NCBI RefSeq assembly: GCF_030824435.1
Contig: NZ_JAVBXS010000008.1
Coordinates: forward strand, 26,492 to 90,491
Reading direction: 5' to 3'
DNA: 64,000 nt
Source of the DNA: Rheinheimera sp.
GTDB lineage: Bacteria; Pseudomonadota; Gammaproteobacteria; Enterobacterales; Alteromonadaceae
The translations under genes were made by a program, and so were the position numbers. A model generated the notes under the pieces. It saw only the letters and a list, made by a program, of their open reading frames with translations. It did not search any database and was not told where the DNA came from. Of this stretch, positions 11,663 through 21,415 are shown piece by piece; positions within the stretch are counted from its first letter, which is position 1; every line of letters begins with the position of its first letter.

Positions 11663-13501
11663 ATGTCTGAGTCCCTGACTTTTTCCCAGCTAGCGCTGCC
11701 GGAACCCTTGTTACGTGCAGTAACGGAATTGGGTTATGAAACTCCATCGCCAATTCAGGCGGCGGCCATCCCAAAACTGTTAGCGGGAGAAGACTTACTG
11801 GGTCAGGCGCAAACTGGTACAGGTAAAACTGCTGCCTTCGCGCTGCCACTGTTAGCCCGGCTTGATCCGGCACAAAACGAACCACAAATTCTGGTATTAG
11901 CTCCAACCCGTGAACTGGCGATTCAGGTTGCAGAAGCATTCCAGGCTTATGCCCGCTTTATGCCGGCTTTCCATGTACTGCCTTTATATGGTGGTCAGAG
12001 TTATACCAATCAGCTGAAATCATTAAAACGTGGTTCTCAGGTGATCGTTGGTACCCCGGGTCGTATCCTGGATCACTTAGACCGTGGCACTCTGCAGTTA
12101 GATAAACTGCGTGCCATAGTGCTGGATGAAGCCGACGAAATGTTGCGTATGGGCTTTATTGATGATGTGCAAACCATTATGGATGCCACACCAGCCGGCC
12201 GTCAGGTTGCAATGTTCTCGGCCACTATGCCGTCACAAATCCGTGCTATTGCACAGAAGCACCTGAAAAACGCTCAGGAAATCAAAATTGAATCAAAAAC
12301 CAGCACAGTTGAGCGTATTACTCAGCGTTATGTGATGCTGGATGGCAATCAGAAGCTTGATGCTTTGACCCGTGTCCTGGAAGGTGAAGAATATGATGCC
12401 AGCATCATTTTTGTTCGTACCAAAAGTGCCACTGAGGAAATTGCCGAAAAATTAGGTGCTCGCGGTTATGCTGTAGCTTGCCTCAATGGCGATATGAACC
12501 AGGCCAACCGCGAACAAACTATTCGCCGCTTAAAAGCCAGTCAGATTGATATTATTGTGGCAACTGATGTTGCTGCCCGTGGTCTGGACGTTGAACGTAT
12601 CAGCCTGGTTATCAACTATGACATTCCTTACGACAGCGAAGCTTATGTACACCGTATCGGTCGTACTGGCCGTGCCGGTCGTTTAGGTAAAGCTATTTTG
12701 TTTGTGTCGCCACGTGAACGTCGTTTATTGCGTACTATCGAACACGCTACCCGTCAGCCGATTGAAAAAATGTCGTTGCCAACAGGTGAAGTGATTGAAC
12801 AACGTCGTATCGAGTCATTCCGTGCTTCACTTGCTAACACCATCGAAGCGAAAAACTTAAGTTTCTTCCAGGACTTAATTAACGACTGGCGTGAAAAGCT
12901 GGAAACAACAGATGCAGATTTAGCTGCGGCGTTGTTATTCCTGGCGCAAAAAGATCAGCCGTTAAATGTGGCTAAACAGTTCCCGGAAATCCGTGAACCT
13001 CATGCCCGTGGTGACAGACCGGATCGTCCGGAGCGTTCAGGCGAGCGTCCAGCCCGTTTTGAACGTGGTGATCGTCCGGAGCGTTCAGGCGACCGTCCGG
13101 AACGTGCGCCACGTCCGCGCCGTGAAATGCAGGGCAACTACAATACGTATCGTATTGAAGTAGGTAAAGAACATGGTGTTCGTGCCGGTGACATCGTTGG
13201 TGCTATTGCCAATGAAGCCAATATCGACAGCCAGTTTATCGGTAATATCAAACTGTTTGATCATTTCTCTACGGTTGAGCTGCCGGCAGATATCCCAACG
13301 GAAATCTTCCAGCACCTGAAAAAAGTGTATGTGCGTAAGCAAAAGCTGAATATCAGTGTTGATACTGGCGGTAATAGCAGCGGCGGCAACTCAGGCGGCG
13401 AACGTGCAGAACGTCCGGCCGGTGATCGTCGTCCATCATCAGCGCCAGCTGGTGCAGGTCCACGTCCTGGTGCAGCGCCAAAACGCCGTACCCGCGAATA
13501 A
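11663..13501 (+). CDS. csdA: DEAD-box ATP-dependent RNA helicase (CsdA/DeaD type)
   Basis: RNA helicase of the CsdA/DeaD group, which helps ribosome assembly and mRNA decay, particularly in the cold. 612 residues from ATG at 11663, beginning MSESLTFSQLALPEPLL; the frame is open for 71 codons upstream but that part is not helicase-like. Visible motifs: Q motif ending SPIQAAAIP, Walker A AQTGTGKTAAF, DEAD as VLDEADEMLRMGF, SAT as FSATMP, and motif VI HRIGRTGRAGR. After the helicase core comes a charged RPERSG-rich linker, an RNA-binding DbpA-like fold (near YRIEVGKEHGVRAGDIVGAI), and a Gly/Arg/Pro-rich tail. A strong terminator follows. Confidence 0.93.
   Translation: MSESLTFSQLALPEPLLRAVTELGYETPSPIQAAAIPKLLAGEDLLGQAQTGTGKTAAFALPLLARLDPAQNEPQILVLAPTRELAIQVAEAFQAYARFMPAFHVLPLYGGQSYTNQLKSLKRGSQVIVGTPGRILDHLDRGTLQLDKLRAIVLDEADEMLRMGFIDDVQTIMDATPAGRQVAMFSATMPSQIRAIAQKHLKNAQEIKIESKTSTVERITQRYVMLDGNQKLDALTRVLEGEEYDASIIFVRTKSATEEIAEKLGARGYAVACLNGDMNQANREQTIRRLKASQIDIIVATDVAARGLDVERISLVINYDIPYDSEAYVHRIGRTGRAGRLGKAILFVSPRERRLLRTIEHATRQPIEKMSLPTGEVIEQRRIESFRASLANTIEAKNLSFFQDLINDWREKLETTDADLAAALLFLAQKDQPLNVAKQFPEIREPHARGDRPDRPERSGERPARFERGDRPERSGDRPERAPRPRREMQGNYNTYRIEVGKEHGVRAGDIVGAIANEANIDSQFIGNIKLFDHFSTVELPADIPTEIFQHLKKVYVRKQKLNISVDTGGNSSGGNSGGERAERPAGDRRPSSAPAGAGPRPGAAPKRRTRE
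13022..13092 (+). repeat. 48-base-period direct repeat within csdA linker
   Basis: Identical 23-base units at 13022-13044 and 13070-13092, starting GATCGTCCGGAGCG, give the RPERSG repeats in the disordered linker of the helicase. Exact nucleotide identity suggests a recent internal duplication or ongoing length variation. Confidence 0.8.
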
Positions 13502-13520
13502 AAACCAGCTAGTTTGTAAA

Positions 13521-13544
13521 AAACCACCTTCGGGTGGTTTTTTT
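13521..13544 (+). terminator. Rho-independent terminator after csdA
   Basis: Eight-base stem AAACCACC / GGTGGTTT around a TTCG tetraloop, followed by T residues, 20 bases after the csdA stop. Confidence 0.92.
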
Positions 13545-13790
13545 ATGACTAAAAATGCTGAGCGCCCTGTAACAGCTTGCTCATTTTTACTGTGCTGGCG
13601 TTGAATGATGGTCTCCAACACAAGCAAGGCAGTTTTTCAGCACACCAGGTTTGACCAAAGTTGGATGACGGTGCAGCCAAATATGAAGTTTGCAGCTGCT
13701 TAGCTTTTATTGATGATGTTGTGCCCTTGAAACTGCCGTCACACCCCCTCAGATCCCGAAGTATAAAACCGCTTGTGCTTGGAGATCCTG

Positions 13791-14234
13791 ATGATTATTG
13801 CTTGCCCTCATTGTGCTGGCCTGAACCGGGTTGCTGCTGATAAAACTTCGGCCGCGCCTGTTTGTGGAAAATGTAAAGCGCCGTTATTTGCCGGTTTGCC
13901 GGTCGAGATCACCGGTGCCAATTTCGCCAATCTGGTACAAAAATCAGAACTGCCGATAGTGCTGGATTTCTGGGCCAGCTGGTGTGGTCCTTGCCTGAAT
14001 TTTGCGCCTGTGTTTAGTCAGGCGGCGCGTGAACTGGAGCCAAATTTCCGTTTTGGTAAAGTGAATACCGAACAACAGCAACAACTGGCAGCACAATTTC
14101 AGATCCGTTCTATTCCTACACTGATGTTGTTTCAGCAAGGTGAGCTGATAGCACAGTTATCCGGTGCTTTACCAAAGCAGCAGTTTTACCAGTGGTTGCA
14201 ACAACAAATGCCAAAACTGAAAAAAACCGAATAA
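13791..14234 (+). CDS. trxC: Thioredoxin 2
   Basis: Cytosolic thioredoxin with an N-terminal zinc-binding extension, reducing disulfides in stress conditions. 147 residues from ATG at 13791, which is preceded by a GGAG site; an upstream in-frame ATG would add six residues. The zinc ribbon is CPHC (residues 5-8) and CGKC (about 27-30). The catalytic motif is WCGPC within LDFWASWCGPCLNFAP (about 59-74). The downstream cis-proline segment RSIPTLMLF is present. The 246-base gap between the csdA terminator and trxC shows no gene. Confidence 0.94.
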   Translation: MIIACPHCAGLNRVAADKTSAAPVCGKCKAPLFAGLPVEITGANFANLVQKSELPIVLDFWASWCGPCLNFAPVFSQAARELEPNFRFGKVNTEQQQQLAAQFQIRSIPTLMLFQQGELIAQLSGALPKQQFYQWLQQQMPKLKKTE

Positions 14235-14355
14235 AGAAACAGGTAAATTCTGCTTACAATTCAAATGTTAACCCAGAGCTTTTTGCGTGGAGCCATGATG
14301 TCCTGATGCAGTAAAGTGACCGTTGTTTTTACAACAAACTAGATCTGGATAACAA

Positions 14356-17301
14356 ATGAAAAGGTTAGTATGGCCAGCACTGCTGGTATGCCTCAATGGT
14401 CAGGCAGCTACAACCCAGGAGCAGAATTGGCAGTTGCTGGAAACGGAACATTTCCGACTCATGTTTGCCAAAGAATTTCAGGGACTGGCGCAAAATGCCA
14501 GCCATGAGCTGGAACAGAGCCGGACTCTGGTATTAAAACAGCAACAACGTAGCCTTGCTGCTAAAACCGATGTGGTATTGATAGATCCCGACAACTCGCC
14601 AAATGGCTTTGCATTGCCGCTAAGTCACAGACCCACCATGGCGCTTTTTGCCACTGCGCCTCAGTCTGATAGCGCTTTACATAATTTATCCGGCTGGATG
14701 CAACTGGTGGCGCTGCATGAATACATCCACCTGGTGCATCTGGCACAACCGGATCGCAGCCCATGGCGCGACAAACTCAATCAGCTGGCACAATGGTCAG
14801 ATTTATCCCGGCTCGACAGCCCACGTTGGGTGGCCGAAGGTTACGCCACTTTGCAGGAATCCAAACTGACAGGCAAAGGCCGGCTTTACAGTGCTTATGC
14901 TGAAGCTTGGTTGCAACAATTAGCACAAGAAGGTGCAATACCGGGTTATAACGAGCTGAATGCTGCTGAAGGTCGTTATCAGGCACGTGGTTTTGCTTAT
15001 TTGGTTGGAGCCCGTTTTTTGGCCTGGCTGGAACAGAATTATGGCGTCGACAAACTGGACAGCGTCTGGACCCGCCAGGTTGCACTGAAAAACCGTAGTT
15101 TTGAACAAGCTTTTGAAGGGGTCTATGGTGTCAGCGCCAGCATCTTGTATCAGCGTTTTGTCGCTGAATATAGTTTTTACAGTATGCAGCAGCAACAACA
15201 GCTGACACCTGTAAAAGCCAAACTCTGGCTCAATAGCAAAGGCCGCCAGCAAAGTCCGGCTTTAAGTCCGGACGGAACTTTGCTGGCAGTGATCACAGAA
15301 GACAGTCTGGAGCAAAATCTGTTAGCGGTGTTTGCTACGGCAGAAAACCACAAAGCCCGTGACAAGTTTCAGCAAACTCAAAAAGAGCTGCTGGCAGAGG
15401 ATCAACAAGATATTGCCGACACTGAACCCGGCAGTTTTAACCCGGAACAAAAGTATGTGCTGGAGCAACGTAATTTCAGCGGTATTCGTGACCCACGCTG
15501 GCTGAATAACCAGACGCTGATTTTTGGCGCCAATAGCAAAGACGAACATGGCAATTCGCAGCAGGATTTATTTCAGTGGCATTTACCTTCTGGAAAAGTC
15601 ACAACTTTAAGTAAAAATGCGTCTTTGCGCCGTTTTGATGTCAGCCCCGATGGTCAGTTTATTATTGCCGAACGCCAAAAAGCCGGTTATTCCGAGTTGG
15701 TCAGGCTTGATATTAAAAGTGGTGATATTCAGCCTTTAACCGAAGCTGCGCTGGAACAAATTTTTGATTTTCCGCGTATTTCACCGGACCAACAACAATT
15801 GGCTGTGCTGTATTTTACGCCGCAAAACGGCTGGAAATTGCAGTTGCGTGATTTAGCTGGACAGCTGCTACAACAAGTGCCGATGCCTGCAGGTTATCAA
15901 TATTTGTCTTATCCAAATTGGAGTCCTGATGGCCGGTCTTTGTTTTTTGTCGCCAGCCAGCAAGGCCGTTTGTGTTTGTATCGTTATGATTTTCCAAACA
16001 AAACTTTGTGGCAGCTGACGCAAGGCGCTGAAATGGTACAAATGCCTGTGCCGATGCAAAATGGTGTTTTGTTATTGCAGTTAGTCAATCAACAAGGGCC
16101 TGATTTATATAAAGTTGATCAAATGAAAGCGGTGCCAGTGCGGCACTTTGCCACTAAAACAGCTACCAAAGGTTCCTGGTTACTTGCTGCAGTATCGGCA
16201 GAGTCCGCAGTCGGTTCTGTGGTCAGCCAGACTCATCTGAATAGAACAATGGGTGTTAAAGTTGCACAAAAGCCGCTATCGATGCCTAAGGCACAAGTGC
16301 ACTCGGCTGCTATTGTCGGTGGCAGGCAACAGCCTTATGGTTTAGGACCACAACAACAAAGTCTGACTTTGCATTACAACATCAGTAACTTTGCGCCCGA
16401 TGTTATAGGTATTGGTTTAAAAGGCGGTGATCCGATCAAAAGGCTGGATTACCAGCTGGGTGTGCAACAAGACATCAGCCACAACCAATTTAGTGCCGCT
16501 TTTGCCGCTGTGCGTTATCAGGGCTGGCCGGTAAAAACCATGTTGGCTTTGCAACAATCCAGGCTGGAATTGAGTGGCCAAAGGAATTTCCACCAGGGCA
16601 ATGAAAAACAAAGATCTGCTTTGTTGCAGTTCAGTTACCCGTGGCACGCTGGCGATTGGCAATTTGATCAACTATTACAACTGCGTGAGCTGGATTTAAC
16701 AGGCGAACCTGGCAGTGGCAATGCACTGCCGGCAGATCACAACAGCAGTGCCAGTCTGGTATTACAACAAAGCTGGCAACATCAGCGTAATAGCTGGGGT
16801 TTGGGTTTTAGCAACAGCGCCGGTTACCATCAAAGTGCCGGTCATAGCTGGCGCGGTATCGATTTTTCACCTGAGTTACAAGGTCGCTGGCAAGCCTGGA
16901 CTTTGGCATTGGAAGGGCGTTTTCAGCGGCGCTGGCAACAAGACGCTTTGCTCAGGTTAGGCGGTTTTAGCTCTGCAGCTATGATGGCTGCTATTGATCC
17001 AAACCGGATAGTTTCGCCTGAGCTGCCTTTTTCGCAGCTGGTGGGGCAGGATTATCGCCGTTATCAGCTCAGCCTGTCGCACCGCCGGTTGCAACCTTTA
17101 CAGTTATTGTATCGTCGTCATCAGTTTGCCAACCAAGCTGCCCTTGATAGTTATGGTGTCGCTTTGGAGTTGCCGCTGAATTTTGGTATGGGGCCTGTTA
17201 GCCTGAATGATGTACAGCTCGATTTAGGTTTGTTCCGGCTGGCAGCTGAAGATGCAGCAAAAGACACTGCGCTCTGGCTGAATCTGGGTTATCAGTTCTG
17301 A
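14356..17301 (+). CDS. Secreted protein with putative HExxH peptidase, TolB-like propeller and C-terminal barrel-like region
   Basis: 981 residues with a signal peptide (about 1-18, ending GQAA). Residues 20-270 resemble the MA-type peptidase superfamily: HEYIH at 121-125 and, 35 residues on, WVAEGYA with E161 as a possible third zinc ligand. Residues about 280-620 carry repeated SPDG-type motifs (LSPDGTLLAV, VSPDGQFIIA, ISPDQQQLAV, WSPDGRSLFF) of TolB/PD40 beta-propellers. The last 320 residues alternate polar and hydrophobic residues and end in LGYQF, as outer-membrane barrels do with a terminal Phe. Domain reading is by eye; substrate and function are unknown. It stands alone between trxC and the PEBP gene. 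Confidence 0.75.
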   Translation: MKRLVWPALLVCLNGQAATTQEQNWQLLETEHFRLMFAKEFQGLAQNASHELEQSRTLVLKQQQRSLAAKTDVVLIDPDNSPNGFALPLSHRPTMALFATAPQSDSALHNLSGWMQLVALHEYIHLVHLAQPDRSPWRDKLNQLAQWSDLSRLDSPRWVAEGYATLQESKLTGKGRLYSAYAEAWLQQLAQEGAIPGYNELNAAEGRYQARGFAYLVGARFLAWLEQNYGVDKLDSVWTRQVALKNRSFEQAFEGVYGVSASILYQRFVAEYSFYSMQQQQQLTPVKAKLWLNSKGRQQSPALSPDGTLLAVITEDSLEQNLLAVFATAENHKARDKFQQTQKELLAEDQQDIADTEPGSFNPEQKYVLEQRNFSGIRDPRWLNNQTLIFGANSKDEHGNSQQDLFQWHLPSGKVTTLSKNASLRRFDVSPDGQFIIAERQKAGYSELVRLDIKSGDIQPLTEAALEQIFDFPRISPDQQQLAVLYFTPQNGWKLQLRDLAGQLLQQVPMPAGYQYLSYPNWSPDGRSLFFVASQQGRLCLYRYDFPNKTLWQLTQGAEMVQMPVPMQNGVLLLQLVNQQGPDLYKVDQMKAVPVRHFATKTATKGSWLLAAVSAESAVGSVVSQTHLNRTMGVKVAQKPLSMPKAQVHSAAIVGGRQQPYGLGPQQQSLTLHYNISNFAPDVIGIGLKGGDPIKRLDYQLGVQQDISHNQFSAAFAAVRYQGWPVKTMLALQQSRLELSGQRNFHQGNEKQRSALLQFSYPWHAGDWQFDQLLQLRELDLTGEPGSGNALPADHNSSASLVLQQSWQHQRNSWGLGFSNSAGYHQSAGHSWRGIDFSPELQGRWQAWTLALEGRFQRRWQQDALLRLGGFSSAAMMAAIDPNRIVSPELPFSQLVGQDYRRYQLSLSHRRLQPLQLLYRRHQFANQAALDSYGVALELPLNFGMGPVSLNDVQLDLGLFRLAAEDAAKDTALWLNLGYQF

Positions 17302-17390
17302 TGGTTTTTACTCCCTTGCCGTATGGTTCGGCTGGGTTTTATAGTATTTGGAAAGTGCGTGTTTAACTGCAATAAAAAGAAGGAAAAATT

Positions 17391-17930
17391 ATGTTAAAAC
17401 AACTCTGTATCGCAGGATCTTTATTAATGGCCATGCCGGTACTGGCACTGGATGTTAGCAGCCCTGATATCAAAGAAGGCCACTTTATGGCCAAAACCTT
17501 TGAATTTTCTGGTTTTGGTTGTGGCGGTGACAATAAATCTCCGGCGTTAAACTGGAAAGACTTACCGGCAGGCACCAAAAGTATTGCCGTCACAGTGTAT
17601 GACCCTGACGCTCCAACAGGTTCTGGCTGGTGGCATTGGTTAGTGGCTGATATTGCAGTGGACAATACCGGTCTGCCACAAGGTGCTGGTTCTGCCGGTG
17701 GCAAAATGCCGGCTGGCAGCCGCAGTTTTACCAACGATTATGGCATTAAAGACTTTGGTGGCGCCTGCCCACCGGCTGGCCATGGTATGCATAGGTATCA
17801 GTTTACTGTGTGGGCTCTGCCTGACGCTAAGTTGCCGGTACCAGACAATGCCAATGCGGCAGTAGTTGGTTATACACTCAATGCCAAAGCGCTGGCGAAA
17901 AAGACCATCACCGCAACTTACGCCCGATAA
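17391..17930 (+). CDS. YbhB/YbcL-family (PEBP-like) protein, exported
   Basis: Bacterial relative of phosphatidylethanolamine-binding proteins. 179 residues with a signal peptide (MLKQLCIAGSLLMAMPVLA) predicting a periplasmic location. The family signature is visible as VYDPDAPTGSGWWHWLVADI (about residues 67-86) together with the SPALNWKDLPAGTKSIAV segment before it and the GPCPP-like GGACPPAGHGMHRYQF after it. The bacterial family has no firmly established ligand or reaction. An AAGGAAAAATT-type ribosome site precedes the ATG. It is followed by a terminator. Confidence 0.9.
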   Translation: MLKQLCIAGSLLMAMPVLALDVSSPDIKEGHFMAKTFEFSGFGCGGDNKSPALNWKDLPAGTKSIAVTVYDPDAPTGSGWWHWLVADIAVDNTGLPQGAGSAGGKMPAGSRSFTNDYGIKDFGGACPPAGHGMHRYQFTVWALPDAKLPVPDNANAAVVGYTLNAKALAKKTITATYAR

Positions 17931-17976
17931 ACTCAGGCCTTAACAGGCTCTGATAATTGCCTGGTGTTAAAACAAT

Positions 17977-18006
17977 AAAGCCAGCTTTAGCGCTGGCTTT
18001 ATTTTT
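17977..18006. terminator. Bidirectional terminator between PEBP gene and mnmE
   Basis: Nine-base stem AAAGCCAGC / GCTGGCTTT with a six-base loop, flanked by ATTTTT on the right and a T-rich tract on the opposite strand, between the convergent genes. Confidence 0.88.
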
Positions 18007-18052
18007 AGCTGTTTTTGTGAATAGCAGTGTTGTTGTGTTTTATCGGCAGCTG

Positions 18053-19417
18053 TTATTTACCGATACAGAAGGAGCTAAAAATACGCCCCAGCAAATCGTC
18101 TGAGCTAAATTCACCGGTAATTTCATTCAGATGTTGTTGGGTTAAACGCAGCTCTTCTGCCAGCAGCTCACCAGCCAGATGGTTGTGCAGCTGATATTCA
18201 CCAATTTCCAGATGTTCCATAGCGCGCGCTAGCGCATCTAAATGACGGCGACGGGCGATAAAACTGCCTTCAGTGCTGGCTTCAAAACCAATACAGGCTT
18301 TGAGGTGTTCACGCAAAGCGTCAATGCCCTGATTGGTTTTGGCGGAAATATGAAACACCGGCGTTTCACCTTCGTTATTGGCGCCAATTTGTTCGCCTGT
18401 TAAATCAGCTTTGTTGCGAACTACAGTGACACCCAGAGTTTTAGGTAAACGTTCAATAAACTCCGGCCAGATTTGTGCCGGGCTAATAGCTGTTGTGGTG
18501 GTGCTGTCCACCATAAAAAGCACCCGGTCGGCTTGTTCAATCTCTTGCCAGGCGCGCTCTATGCCAATCTGCTCCACTTTGTCGGTGGCTTCACGCAAAC
18601 CTGCGGTATCGATAATATGTAGCGGCATACCGTCAATATGGATATGTTCGCGCAGTACATCGCGGGTGGTGCCTGCGATATCTGTGACAATAGCGGCTTC
18701 CCGGCCGGCTAAAGCGTTTAATAAACTGGATTTACCGGCGTTAGGGCGCCCTGCAATCACCACTTTCATGCCTTCACGCAAAATGCTGCCTTGGGTGGCT
18801 TGTTTTTGAATACCGGCTAAATCGCTGATGATGTCGGCTAAATCACCTGACACTTTACCGTCGGATAAAAAGTCGATTTCTTCATCGGGAAAGTCGATGG
18901 CTGCTTCAACATAAATACGCAGGTAAATCACCTTTTCCACTAAATCGTGGATTTGGCGGGAAAATTCACCCTGCAAAGATTGCATCGCAGAGCGGGCGGC
19001 TTGCTCAGAGCTGGCATCTATTAAATCGGCAATAGCTTCGGCCTGAGTTAAATCCAGTTTGTCATTTAAAAAAGCCCGTTCGGAAAACTCACCTGGTCTG
19101 GCAATACGCACATCTGCAAGTTGCAATAACTGGCGCAGCAGCATATCCAAAAGCACAGGGCCGCCGTGGCCTTGCAGCTCCAGCACATCTTCACCGGTGA
19201 AAGAATTGGGGCCAGGGAAATACAAGGCTATGCCCTGGTCAAGCACAGAACCGTCTGCGGCATAAAAAGGCAGATATTCGGCATAACGGGCTTTAGGCAA
19301 TTTATGCAAAATGGCTTGTGCCACCGCCTTCACCGCCGGGCCTGACACCCGCAAAATGCCAACGCCTGCTCTGCCTGGTGCTGTCGCTTGTGCAGCTATG
19401 GTATCTGTGGCGAACAT
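18053..19417 (-). CDS. mnmE: tRNA modification GTPase MnmE
   Basis: GTPase partner of MnmG in wobble-uridine modification of tRNA; older name trmE. 454 residues, as in E. coli. The N-terminal domain begins [22 protein letters not shown]. The G domain shows G1 GRPNAGKS (residues 223-230), [14 protein letters not shown] and NKAD. The C-terminus is the conserved FCIGK, whose cysteine is functionally important. It lies downstream of yidC but behind a terminator, so it may have its own promoter in the 97-base gap. Confidence 0.98.
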   Translation of the reverse strand: MFATDTIAAQATAPGRAGVGILRVSGPAVKAVAQAILHKLPKARYAEYLPFYAADGSVLDQGIALYFPGPNSFTGEDVLELQGHGGPVLLDMLLRQLLQLADVRIARPGEFSERAFLNDKLDLTQAEAIADLIDASSEQAARSAMQSLQGEFSRQIHDLVEKVIYLRIYVEAAIDFPDEEIDFLSDGKVSGDLADIISDLAGIQKQATQGSILREGMKVVIAGRPNAGKSSLLNALAGREAAIVTDIAGTTRDVLREHIHIDGMPLHIIDTAGLREATDKVEQIGIERAWQEIEQADRVLFMVDSTTTTAISPAQIWPEFIERLPKTLGVTVVRNKADLTGEQIGANNEGETPVFHISAKTNQGIDALREHLKACIGFEASTEGSFIARRRHLDALARAMEHLEIGEYQLHNHLAGELLAEELRLTQQHLNEITGEFSSDDLLGRIFSSFCIGK

Positions 19418-19460
19418 CTGAACCTCGAATTCTGTGCAGCAGCTTGTGCTGTTTTGTCAT

Positions 19461-19490
19461 AAAAAAATGCCCATTGGAAGAATGGGCATT
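19461..19490 (-). terminator. Terminator between yidC and mnmE
   Basis: Ten-base perfect stem AATGCCCATT / AATGGGCATT with a five-base loop; on the minus strand it is followed by a run of T, about 25 bases after the yidC stop. Confidence 0.9.
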
Positions 19491-19514
19491 GTTGGGCAAT
19501 ACGTCAAAGAGCTG

Positions 19515-21149
19515 TTATGCGCTACGCACGTACAGGCCTTTTTTCTCCATGCCGCGGTAGATATACAGCATTTGTGCCAGTGAAATCAGGTTACTGATCA
19601 CCCAGTACAACACCAGACCACTTGGGAACCACAGGAAGAATACTGAGAATGCTACCGGCATCCACAACATAATTTTCTGCTGCATTGGGTCTGTTACTGT
19701 CATTGGCGTTAATTTCTGCATGATAAACATGCTGATACCGTACAACACCGGCAATACATAATATGGATCTTTCACTGAAAGGTCGGTGATCCACAGCATA
19801 AATGGCGCCTGACGTAACTCAACACTTTCGACAAATACCCAGTATAAAGCCAGGAAAATTGGCAATTGGATCAGCATCGGCAGACAGCCACCCATAGGGT
19901 TCACTTTTTCTTTGCGATACAGTTCCATCATGGCCGGACCCATCTTCTGACGGTCGTCTTTATAACGGGCCTGCAGTTCGTCAATTTTTGGCTTCAGATT
20001 GCGCATCTTGGCCATAGATTCGTATTGCACTTTGGTCAGCGGGAATAATAAACCTTTCACTAACAAGGTGATGGCAATGATGGCCACACCCCAGTTACCT
20101 ACTACACCGTGAATAAGCTGCAATAACCAGAACAATGGCTGAGAAATAAACCACAACATGCCGTAGTCAACGGTCAGATCCAGACCATTGGCAATTTGCG
20201 CTAAGTTATCCTGATCTTTCGGGCCGGCATAAAAAGTAGCGCCGAAGGTCTTTTGTTCACCAACAGCAATACTTTGTTGTGGGCCTTGTACCCCGATCAC
20301 ACCTAAGTTGTCGGCAACCATGCTATACAGCTGGTTATTGCCTTCACCTTGTGGCACCCAGGCGGCAACAAAATAGTGTTCCAGCATACTGACCCAGCCA
20401 CCCTGAGTGCCCAAGTTCAGATTGGCTTCTTTCATGTCATCAAATGACAGTTTTTCGTAGCGTTGGTCTGCAGTTGAATAAGCACCACCACGGTATACCG
20501 GCATCATCATATTGGTGCCTTCGCCGTTGTCGATGGTCTGAGCAAAGTGGAAATAAGGTTGAACTACCTTGCTGCCATCACCTTGGTTGGTGACAGAATA
20601 TTCTACCCGGACATCATATTTGCCTGCGGTAAAAATAAACCGTTTTTCAATGACTAAACCTTTGTGGGTCATGGTCAAAGGCACAATCAGTTCAATCTGA
20701 CCATTGGCCAGCTGATAGTTGCTTTGGGCGCTCTGGTATATTTGGCGTGGCGCTTTTTTATCGTCCGGACCATCACCTAATAAACCTGATTGGGCAACAT
20801 ATTCAAAACCAGGTTGTTGACGCATCAGCTGATAAGCGGCTTTGTTTTCCTGAGATACAGTAAAACCTGGCAGCTCCAGTGCGACAATGTCACCACCACG
20901 GCTGTCAATTTTGACTGTCAGCACATCGGTTTTTACTTCAACTAATTGTGCTTGCGCTGCTTTTACTTCAGGCGCAGCAGTTGTGGTGCTGCCTGCCGCA
21001 GAAAGTTGTAAATCAGCAGAGCTGGTTGTTGTTTGGCTGGTGGCGGCCGGCACTACAGGTTTAGGACCGTAGTCGACATTCCATTGTTGCCACATTAAAA
21101 AACTGACCAGGGCCAGGGCAATAACTAAAAAACTGCGTTGCGATTCCAT
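19515..21149 (-). CDS. yidC: Membrane protein insertase YidC
   Basis: Inserts and folds inner-membrane proteins, alone or with SecYEG. 544 residues, near the E. coli length. The N-terminal anchor is RSFLVIALALVSFLMWQQW, followed by a large periplasmic domain of about 300 residues and then the conserved five-helix core (from GVVGNWGVAIIAITLLVKGL on) with the cytoplasmic loop MRNLKPKIDELQARYKDDRQKM and the segment NPMGGCLPMLIQLPIFLALY. The C-terminus is short. Nine bases downstream of yidD in the rpmH-rnpA-yidD-yidC cluster. Confidence 0.98.
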   Translation of the reverse strand: MESQRSFLVIALALVSFLMWQQWNVDYGPKPVVPAATSQTTTSSADLQLSAAGSTTTAAPEVKAAQAQLVEVKTDVLTVKIDSRGGDIVALELPGFTVSQENKAAYQLMRQQPGFEYVAQSGLLGDGPDDKKAPRQIYQSAQSNYQLANGQIELIVPLTMTHKGLVIEKRFIFTAGKYDVRVEYSVTNQGDGSKVVQPYFHFAQTIDNGEGTNMMMPVYRGGAYSTADQRYEKLSFDDMKEANLNLGTQGGWVSMLEHYFVAAWVPQGEGNNQLYSMVADNLGVIGVQGPQQSIAVGEQKTFGATFYAGPKDQDNLAQIANGLDLTVDYGMLWFISQPLFWLLQLIHGVVGNWGVAIIAITLLVKGLLFPLTKVQYESMAKMRNLKPKIDELQARYKDDRQKMGPAMMELYRKEKVNPMGGCLPMLIQLPIFLALYWVFVESVELRQAPFMLWITDLSVKDPYYVLPVLYGISMFIMQKLTPMTVTDPMQQKIMLWMPVAFSVFFLWFPSGLVLYWVISNLISLAQMLYIYRGMEKKGLYVRSA

Positions 21150-21157
21150 GTGTGAGC

Positions 21158-21415
21158 TTATCTCTTTGGCTTTTCCGGAACGGGATCATCTCCACCCGGA
21201 TGTAAGGGGTGGCATTTTAATAGACGTTTGGCTGTTAACCAACTGCCTTTTAGCGGACCAAAACGTGTTAAGGCTTCTACCGCATAATGCGAACAGCTGG
21301 GATAAAAACGACAACTTGGACCGAACAGAGGGCTGATACATTGCTGATAGCCTTTTACAACCTTAATTAAGGCTTGGGCTGGATAGCGTTGTATTGGCGG
21401 GAGATCTTGCTCCAT
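21158..21415 (-). CDS. yidD: Membrane protein insertion efficiency factor YidD
   Basis: Small amphipathic protein assisting YidC. 85 residues with the family core [22 protein letters not shown], the conserved [12 protein letters not shown] segment and the [13 protein letters not shown] end. It overlaps the end of rnpA by 49 bases in another frame, an arrangement common in this cluster. Confidence 0.95.
   Translation of the reverse strand: MEQDLPPIQRYPAQALIKVVKGYQQCISPLFGPSCRFYPSCSHYAVEALTRFGPLKGSWLTAKRLLKCHPLHPGGDDPVPEKPKR

Noticed and set aside
12700..12716. CACGTG cores in csdA and elsewhere as further parS sites
   Set aside because: The flanks do not continue the palindrome; only the two recF sites match the full consensus.
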